From: DATESZ01 sp035283845
GTDB lineage: Bacteria > Desulfobacterota > Syntrophia > Syntrophales > JACQWR01
DNA: 16,964 nt
Direction of reading: 5' to 3'
Assembly (NCBI GenBank): GCA_035283845.1
Contig: DATESZ010000237.1
Coordinates: forward strand, 1 to 16,964
This document shows, piece by piece, positions 11,975 through 16,964 of the stretch. Position 1 is the first letter of the stretch. Every line of letters begins with the position of its first letter. The position numbers were made by a program, and so were the translations under genes. The notes under the pieces are model-generated. The model had not been told where the DNA came from and made no database searches. It saw only the letters and a program-made list of their open reading frames with translations.

Positions 11975-13210
11975 ATGGGAGAGGAAAAACGTGTCGCGAT
12001 CGGAGCGGCAAAGCAACTAAAAGCCATAATGGCCCAGCATTTTTATGAACTGGATGAGGCAGTTAAGACCAAGAGCAAAAAGATCGCCTGGTGCACCAGC
12101 GTGGGACCAGCCGAACTCGCCTTGGCTGCTGATTTTTTGGTTTACTACCCTGAAAACCACGCGGCTATACTGGGCTCCAACCGGACAGCCATGGATTATA
12201 TTCCAATCGCCAATGCTCAGGGTTATTCGCCCGATATATGTTCCTACCTCACCAGCGATATTGGCGCCTATCTAAAAGGGGAAACACCGCTTACCCAGGC
12301 CTTCGGCATGCGGAGCGTTCCCAAACCTGACATTCTGCTGTACAACACCAATCAGTGCCGAGATGTATTTGACTGGATGAGCTTTTATTCCAGAGAATTC
12401 AAGGTGCCGATATATGGTATAAATACTCCCCGCACCCAGTTTCAAATCCGTGATGATGTGGTCAAGACATGCGCTGCCCAACTGAAAGAAATAGTGCCTG
12501 CTCTGGAAGAAATTTCAGGCCGGCCTTTTGACATTGATAGATTCCGTGAAACTCTTGCTGCTTCACTGGAGTGCACCCATTTATGGGAAGCTGTCCTGGA
12601 TACAACAATGAACATACCATCTCCTGCAACCTTCTTTGATCACTGTATTCATATGGGACCGGCTGTAGTCATGCGGGGCAGAAAAGAGGCTAACGATTAT
12701 TATAGAATCCTTTTAAAGGAGATGGAGGAACGCGTTGACAATGGCGTTAGCGCCGTTCCAGGAGAACGACACCGCTTTTACTGGGATGGTATGCCAATCT
12801 GGGGTAAGCTTCGCAACATGAGTGAAACCTTTAACAACCTCAAGAGTTGTGTTTTGGTCAGCAGCTACTGCAATAGTTGGGTATTCTCTGCTTTTGATCC
12901 AAAGGATCCATTCCGAAGTATGGCCGAGGCTTACTGCTCAATATTTATTAGCCAGGACGACCATTTTAAAGAAAATTACATTGCCGATAAGGCAGAACGA
13001 TTCAGCATTGACGGTATTTTATACCATGATTCCAAGTGTTGCTCCACCAACAGCAATACGCGTTACGGAATGCCCAATCGGCTTAAGGAAAGATTAGGGA
13101 TACCCTATCTGGTAATTAACGGCGACCTGAATGACCTGCGCTGTTATTCAGAAGAACAGACCACAACCAATATTGAGGCCTTTGTTGAGCAAATAGAAGA
13201 GTCGTCATGA
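11975..13210 (+). CDS. Benzoyl-CoA reductase BcrB / 2-hydroxyacyl-CoA dehydratase HgdB-type iron-sulfur subunit
   Basis: A 411-residue member of the HgdB/BcrB family, whose [4Fe-4S] proteins receive an ATP-activated electron and perform radical dehydration or ring reduction on CoA thioesters. Family landmarks: VGPAELALAADF (43-54), DICSY (87-91), NQC (126-128) before the helix ending FKVPIYGINTP, and DGILYHDSKCC (346-356). C89, C128 and C355 or C356 are the likely cluster ligands. There are twelve cysteines in all, more than one cluster needs. Known enzymes use two different subunits of this fold; here there is only one, so it either pairs with a product encoded elsewhere or acts as a homodimer like the YjiM/double-cubane-cluster proteins. 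AAAGGAAG precedes the ATG. The stop overlaps the activase start by four bases (ATGA). Confidence 0.87.
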   Translation: MGEEKRVAIGAAKQLKAIMAQHFYELDEAVKTKSKKIAWCTSVGPAELALAADFLVYYPENHAAILGSNRTAMDYIPIANAQGYSPDICSYLTSDIGAYLKGETPLTQAFGMRSVPKPDILLYNTNQCRDVFDWMSFYSREFKVPIYGINTPRTQFQIRDDVVKTCAAQLKEIVPALEEISGRPFDIDRFRETLAASLECTHLWEAVLDTTMNIPSPATFFDHCIHMGPAVVMRGRKEANDYYRILLKEMEERVDNGVSAVPGERHRFYWDGMPIWGKLRNMSETFNNLKSCVLVSSYCNSWVFSAFDPKDPFRSMAEAYCSIFISQDDHFKENYIADKAERFSIDGILYHDSKCCSTNSNTRYGMPNRLKERLGIPYLVINGDLNDLRCYSEEQTTTNIEAFVEQIEESS

Positions 13211-13971
13211 AGCTGTTTGCCGGTATTGATATAGGGAGCTGTAACGCCAAGGCGGTGGTAATCGATGATAAGGCCGGGGTTGTAGGCAGCCATGTTTGTC
13301 GCTCCGGCATCGATTATAAGAAGTCTGCCAGGGAGGCATTGAAAAACGCTTTGGGTGATGGGTCATGGAATAGTATACCGATTGTTTCAACCGGTTACGG
13401 CCGACATAGCATCGACTTCGCTTCGGCAACCAAAACCGAGATCGCCTGTCATGCCCGGGGGGGGTTCGCTTATTTGCCTCAGGCTCTGACTCTGGTTGAC
13501 ATCGGCGGCCAGGATAACAAAGTTGTGAAGATAGATGATCGGGGTAAGAGAATAGATTTTAAGATGAACCGAAAATGTGCGGCTGGAACCGGCACTTTCA
13601 TTGAAGAGATCGCCAACAGGATGAACTTTTCCCTTGAGTCACTTGACAAAATGGCCCGTCAAGCCAAAAAACGTTTTAAAATCGGCAGTTACTGTACGGT
13701 TTTTGCCTCTACTGAGCTCCTGGCCCATATCAGGGCGGGCGCTTCACCCGAGGAACTGGTAAGAGGTGTCTTTGAATCAGTGGTAGATAGAGTGATGGAG
13801 ATGATTCCTTTTGAAGGGACAATATTGCTCTGCGGGGGAGTAGTGGAATATCACCCCTTTATTGCGGATCTTTTTAAAGAGCGGATTTCAGGCGAAGTAA
13901 TTGTCCCGCCTCATCCTCAGCTCACCGGCGCGTACGGAGCGGCTCTTTTTGCCCGCGAATCAGCTGGCTGA
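13207..13971 (+). CDS. ATP-dependent acyl-CoA dehydratase activase (HgdC/YjiL-type)
   Basis: A 254-residue ASKHA-fold ATPase that, as a homodimer with one bridging [4Fe-4S] cluster, drives a low-potential electron into the HgdB-type partner. Visible: phosphate-1 loop GIDIGSCNAKAV (6-17), phosphate-2 loop VDIGGQDNK (97-105), cluster cysteines C124 (NRKCAAGTG) and C163 (SYCTVFAS), and the adenosine motif LLCGGVVEY (207-215). Length is typical (about 255-270). Its ATG overlaps the stop of the preceding gene (ATGA), which implies translational coupling and equal dosage. Its last 50 bp overlap the convergent GlcF-like gene. The reductant, usually a ferredoxin, is not obvious nearby. Confidence 0.93.
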   Translation: MKLFAGIDIGSCNAKAVVIDDKAGVVGSHVCRSGIDYKKSAREALKNALGDGSWNSIPIVSTGYGRHSIDFASATKTEIACHARGGFAYLPQALTLVDIGGQDNKVVKIDDRGKRIDFKMNRKCAAGTGTFIEEIANRMNFSLESLDKMARQAKKRFKIGSYCTVFASTELLAHIRAGASPEELVRGVFESVVDRVMEMIPFEGTILLCGGVVEYHPFIADLFKERISGEVIVPPHPQLTGAYGAALFARESAG

Positions 13972-15193
13972 TATGCATAACATCAATTGACAGCCGGTGG
14001 CGATGAACTCCATCCATGAGTTGGATCATACATCCCGGGCAGGACGTAACCACCACCTCGGCTCCGGTTTTCTTAATAGATTCCATCTTTTTGTCCAGAA
14101 TGGCAAGGCTGACATCCCGATGAGTAATGCCAAAGGATCCGCCAAGACCGCAACATTTATCGGCCCCTTCCATCTCTATATAATTAACGCCTTCGATAGA
14201 ATTTAAAATCTTGCGGGGCTCCTCGCTGACTCCCTGGTGCCACCTCAAATGGCAGGGATCATGATAGGTGACCGTGACCGGATAGTCCCTTTGGCCTGGG
14301 GACTCAAACTCCTGCCTGATCAGAAATTCCGATAAGTCTTCTACCCGTTCTGAGAAATTGTGGGCCTTTGCTTGATAGGCGTCGTTTTCCGGAAACCAGT
14401 TTTCATAGTTCCTGAACGCCGATCCGCAGGTAGCACAACCTGTAATGATATGATCAAAATGTGATAATACCTCAATATTTTGCCTGGCCATCAATGCGGC
14501 AGTATCCGTGTCGCCTGCACTTTGAACAGCCAGGCCGCAGCAGGTCAGACCAGCCGGGTTGACTACCTCAAAACCTGCCTCGGCCAGAACCATTACTACA
14601 TCCTGGCCTATGCCGGCAAAAAAGAACTCAAAGGCGCACCCCGGGAAAACAGCCACTTCCCCGCGCACCCTGGTCCCGCTCGGAGGAAAGGTCCGATAAG
14701 GAATGCGTTCGGAAAGGAAGGGCTTAGACAGGCGGGGAATGGAAAGGCCGGTTGACAGCATTGAGGCAAAATCCGCTAAATGACGCAGCGGCCTTCCTTC
14801 GTTTACGGCAAACCTGGGCAGCCAAGCTGCTAAACCGAGGGCTTTAGCCACAAGGGCCCTGTGTTTGACAATGCCGCGATGGATAAATCGCTGCGGCCAG
14901 GTAAATACTTTTTGTTGAACCAGGTTTGCCCTGGCCTGCAAGGCAATCGCGGCCGAGGATATCCTGGCCGGGCAAACAGTTTCACATCGGCGGCACAGCA
15001 GGCAGTGATAGAGGCTATTCCGGTAAGAATTGTCTAATGTCAGCTCATTATTGCCAGCCCAGTTGATGAGCATGTTTCGCCCTCGAGCCACATGACTTTC
15101 AATATGATCGACACCATATACCGGGCAGGCTGACATGCAAAAGCCGCATTTCATGCATCTGCTTGGTTCATCAATTAACCCGGAACCAGCCAT
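13922..15193 (-). CDS. GlcF/LutA-type (Fe-S) subunit of 2-hydroxyacid oxidase, CCG domain protein
   Basis: A 423-residue electron-transfer subunit. Two canonical [4Fe-4S] motifs (C13, C16, C19, C23-P and C64, C67, C70, C74-P) are followed by two CCG domains: first C186, CCG at 218-220 and C253/C256; second C314, CCG at 347-349 and C385/C388. This is the layout of GlcF and HdrD, which pass electrons from the FAD subunit to quinone or another carrier. I chose ATG 15193, two bases after the stop of the FAD subunit, with GGGAG five bases upstream; a TTG at 15205 would add four residues. The 3' end overlaps the activase gene on the other strand by 50 bp. Probable partner: the GlcD-like protein. 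No transmembrane helix is evident, so membrane attachment would be peripheral. Confidence 0.92.
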   Translation of the reverse strand: MAGSGLIDEPSRCMKCGFCMSACPVYGVDHIESHVARGRNMLINWAGNNELTLDNSYRNSLYHCLLCRRCETVCPARISSAAIALQARANLVQQKVFTWPQRFIHRGIVKHRALVAKALGLAAWLPRFAVNEGRPLRHLADFASMLSTGLSIPRLSKPFLSERIPYRTFPPSGTRVRGEVAVFPGCAFEFFFAGIGQDVVMVLAEAGFEVVNPAGLTCCGLAVQSAGDTDTAALMARQNIEVLSHFDHIITGCATCGSAFRNYENWFPENDAYQAKAHNFSERVEDLSEFLIRQEFESPGQRDYPVTVTYHDPCHLRWHQGVSEEPRKILNSIEGVNYIEMEGADKCCGLGGSFGITHRDVSLAILDKKMESIKKTGAEVVVTSCPGCMIQLMDGVHRHRLSIDVMHISQLIRGQKEPLRTRR

Positions 15194-15195
15194 AT

Positions 15196-16578
15196 TTACT
15201 CCCAAATCTTGCCGGGATTAAGGATTCCCTTAGGATCGAAGATCTTTTTTATTGCCTTTAAAATAACAATCGCCTCCGGAGGCATGGCCTGTTTTAAGAA
15301 TCCTCTCTTTTCCAGACCGATTCCATGTTCGCCCGAAATAGACCCGCCAAGCTCCAGGGCGGCAGTAAATATATCACGGACAGCCTTTTCAGCACGTCCG
15401 TAATGTTCAGGGTCGTTTTTGTCCGTAAGGATACTGGGGTGAAGGTTTCCGTCACCGGCATGACCAATAATGACAATGGTAAGGTCATAGGCCTTGGCCA
15501 GCTTTTTAATGCGGTCTATCAACTCCGGCATGCGGCTGGGAGGGACGGTAACATCTTCGGCCAATACCGTAGGGGATTGTCCGAAGATGGCTGAAAACCC
15601 GGTCCGGCGGGCTGTCCAGAAACTTTCCGCTTCCTTTGCATTAACAGCCGGCCTGACTTCCATAGCCCCCGCCTGTCTGCATAGCCCAATAACCCGGCTG
15701 GCTTCCTTCTCCACAGCCTCAGGCATCCCGTCCAGTTCAAACAGCAGAATCGCTTCCGCCTCTAAGGGAAGTCCCAACGGCGTGACCTCTTCAATCCGGC
15801 GGATTAACCAATTGTCCATTAGCTCGATTTTGGCAGGCAAAACGCCGCCGCAAAGGATTTGGTGGACGGCCCGCCCCGCGATCACCACCTCTTCAAATAC
15901 CGCCATAACTGTCTGTTTTGCCTCGGGAGGAGACAGGAGGCGGAGTGTAACTTCGGTTATCACCGCCAGTGTCCCTTCGGAACCGCACAACAATTGGGGA
16001 AGATCATATCCGGTTACATTCTTCATGGTCTTCCCACCGAGGGCAATGATTGAGCCCGAAGTCAAAACCACGGTCATACCCAGCAGATAGTGTTTAAATA
16101 CACCGTACTTAATGGCATAGGGGCCACCAGCGTTTTCTGACACACAGCCGCCTATGGTTGCCGCCAAAAAGCTTTGGGGATCCGGAGGGAAGAACAGTTT
16201 ATGTTTCGCAAGTTCCTGATTAAGGTCATTGAGAACCACACCGGCCTGAGCAGTAACAGTAAAATTGGCCGCATCAAGATCAATAATTTTGTTCATTCTG
16301 GTTGTACAGAGGACAATGCCGCCTGACATAGGTACAGAACCGCCGCTGACATTCGTGCCGGCGCCCCTGACGGTCACCGGGATTCCGTCATCATTTGCCA
16401 GACTCATGATCGCCGCGACTTGATCGTTAGTGATAGGAAAAACAACTACTTCCGGTAGGCCTCGGCAATCAGTAGTACCATCAAAGGAATAGGCCGCCAA
16501 TTCCACCGGCGATCTTAAAAGCCCTTTATCCCCCACTATTTTTTGTAGTTTTCCGATAATGCTGCTTGAAAGACTCAT
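15196..16578 (-). CDS. GlcD-type FAD-binding 2-hydroxyacid oxidase/dehydrogenase
   Basis: A 460-residue flavoprotein of the vanillyl-alcohol-oxidase (PCMH) fold. The FAD-binding domain (about 35-215) shows VRGAGTNVSGG (70-80), ATIGGCVSENAGG (140-152) and GSEGTLAVITE (199-209); the C-terminal oxidase domain shows GHAGDGNLHP (372-381), SGEHGIG (415-421) and PKGILNPGKIWE at the end. Relatives oxidise glycolate, D-lactate, 2-hydroxyglutarate or other 2-hydroxyacids; the exact substrate cannot be assigned by eye. Full length. The ribosome binding site is weak (GAAGCGGG about eight bases upstream). It is the first gene of a two-gene unit with the GlcF-like protein, next to an HgdB-type operon, which fits 2-hydroxyacid metabolism. 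Confidence 0.93.
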   Translation of the reverse strand: MSLSSSIIGKLQKIVGDKGLLRSPVELAAYSFDGTTDCRGLPEVVVFPITNDQVAAIMSLANDDGIPVTVRGAGTNVSGGSVPMSGGIVLCTTRMNKIIDLDAANFTVTAQAGVVLNDLNQELAKHKLFFPPDPQSFLAATIGGCVSENAGGPYAIKYGVFKHYLLGMTVVLTSGSIIALGGKTMKNVTGYDLPQLLCGSEGTLAVITEVTLRLLSPPEAKQTVMAVFEEVVIAGRAVHQILCGGVLPAKIELMDNWLIRRIEEVTPLGLPLEAEAILLFELDGMPEAVEKEASRVIGLCRQAGAMEVRPAVNAKEAESFWTARRTGFSAIFGQSPTVLAEDVTVPPSRMPELIDRIKKLAKAYDLTIVIIGHAGDGNLHPSILTDKNDPEHYGRAEKAVRDIFTAALELGGSISGEHGIGLEKRGFLKQAMPPEAIVILKAIKKIFDPKGILNPGKIWE

Positions 16579-16633
16579 AACTTAGCCCGCTTCTATAATG
16601 TTTATTCACTACAATTGGCATGAAAAGGGGTTC

Positions 16634-16664
16634 GGTATATATACCATCTTATCATACCGGTCAA
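16634..16664 (-). promoter_or_regulatory. Promoter/operator of the glcD-glcF-like genes
   Basis: On the minus strand TTGACC (16664-16659), a 17-base spacer and TATATA (16641-16636) form a plausible promoter. The -10 lies in the perfect palindrome GGTATATATACC (16634-16645), and CGGTAT (16633-16638) is matched by ATACCG (16654-16659) across the spacer. GntR-type lactate or glycolate regulators bind sites of this general kind, but no regulator gene is in the window. Confidence 0.55.
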
Positions 16665-16964
16665 TTCCAATGAAAAAACTAAACTTTTAACGTATATTAC
16701 TCGCCCATATATTATCAATCCAAATAAACGTCAGGTAATATCCTAATTTGCGCACGGGGGCTTGGCTTGAATTTAAAGAAAGGTCAAAAATTGACATTTC
16801 TGGGTAATCTCTTCCCTACATTCAAATTTTGAACGTAGCTATCGTAAATGTGGTAAAATTCTGATAATTGTAGGAGCTTAACAAGTGGGTGATAATAAAT
16901 CTGCCATGATGTCTTCAAAATCTATATGATCCCAACAAGCCTTTTTGACGGCAAACCCTTGATT
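16665..16964. other. AT-rich non-coding end of the window
   Basis: No credible gene. TTGACA (16791-16796) and TAAAAT near 16854 are isolated promoter-like hexamers on the plus strand. TAGGAG (16871-16876) is followed by a GTG (16885) that opens only 14 codons before a TGA at 16927. A gene may begin just beyond the window, but nothing here proves it. Confidence 0.4.

Noticed and set aside
11975..13971. A complete class I benzoyl-CoA reductase (four subunits) or two-subunit 2-hydroxyglutaryl-CoA dehydratase.
   Set aside because: Only one catalytic-type subunit and one activase are encoded; BcrC/HgdA-type and second activase subunits are missing from the window.
15494..16090. A 198-codon plus-strand reading frame opposite the GlcD-like gene.
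   Set aside because: The minus-strand frame carries all FAD-oxidase motifs; the opposite translation is low-complexity Ser/Ala/Arg-rich and matches nothing I know.
16885..16929. GTG-initiated short frame with a TGA that might be selenocysteine.
   Set aside because: Only 14 codons before the TGA and another TGA shortly after; no recognisable protein.
1..16964. CRISPR array, prophage or rRNA.
   Set aside because: No regularly spaced direct repeats, phage structural genes or rRNA sequence were seen.

Overview
The window looks like chromosomal DNA of a strictly anaerobic bacterium, most likely a syntrophic or sulfate-reducing Desulfobacterota (delta-proteobacterial) relative. That placement is an inference. 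It rests on gene content: a molybdo/tungstopterin enzyme beside an FmdE-like gene, a benzoyl-CoA reductase / 2-hydroxyacyl-CoA dehydratase component with its activase, a GlcD/GlcF-type 2-hydroxyacid oxidase, a dihydroorotate-dehydrogenase-like flavo-iron-sulfur protein, and a gap-tpiA-secG-tRNA-Leu operon.

Layout. (1) 1-2650 is an accessory segment. It opens with the 3' end of a group II intron (domains V and VI, to about 140). Then come an orphan 199-aa gene, a strongly palindromic attC-like region (764-967), a vapBC toxin-antitoxin pair, a second weak attC-like remnant, a membrane-anchored orphan gene, and a 24-codon frameshifted remnant of sbcD (2551-2623). This resembles a decayed integron cassette array; no integrase is in view. 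(2) 2653-6903 holds a divergent pair of units: a TIM-barrel flavoprotein with a C-terminal two-cluster ferredoxin on the minus strand, and on the plus strand an FmdE-like protein followed by a 725-aa DMSO-reductase-superfamily enzyme resembling the acetylene hydratase branch. (3) 6977-8272 is a GC-rich NupC-type nucleoside transporter on the minus strand. (4) 8470-10805 is the housekeeping operon gap-tpiA-secG-tRNA-Leu(GAG) on the minus strand, with a near-consensus promoter and no pgk. (5) 11018-13971 is a tight plus-strand operon: metallo-beta-lactamase-fold hydrolase, one BcrB/HgdB-type iron-sulfur subunit, and its ATP-dependent activase. (6) 13922-16578 is a minus-strand pair, GlcF-like iron-sulfur protein and GlcD-like FAD oxidase, whose 3' end overlaps the activase gene by 50 bp. 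(7) 16579-16964 is non-coding and carries the glcD promoter and operator-like palindromes.

How the genes may work together. The gap/tpiA products act in glycolysis or gluconeogenesis, and SecG and tRNA-Leu are housekeeping. Regions 5 and 6 place a 2-hydroxyacid:acceptor oxidoreductase next to a radical-type ATP-driven iron-sulfur enzyme. This suggests 2-hydroxyacid or 2-hydroxyacyl-CoA metabolism, or another low-potential reduction, but the HgdB-type subunit has no partner subunit here and the substrate cannot be read from sequence. The most interesting candidates for a little-known system are this solitary HgdB-like protein/activase/MBL operon and the FmdE-like/Mo-W enzyme pair.
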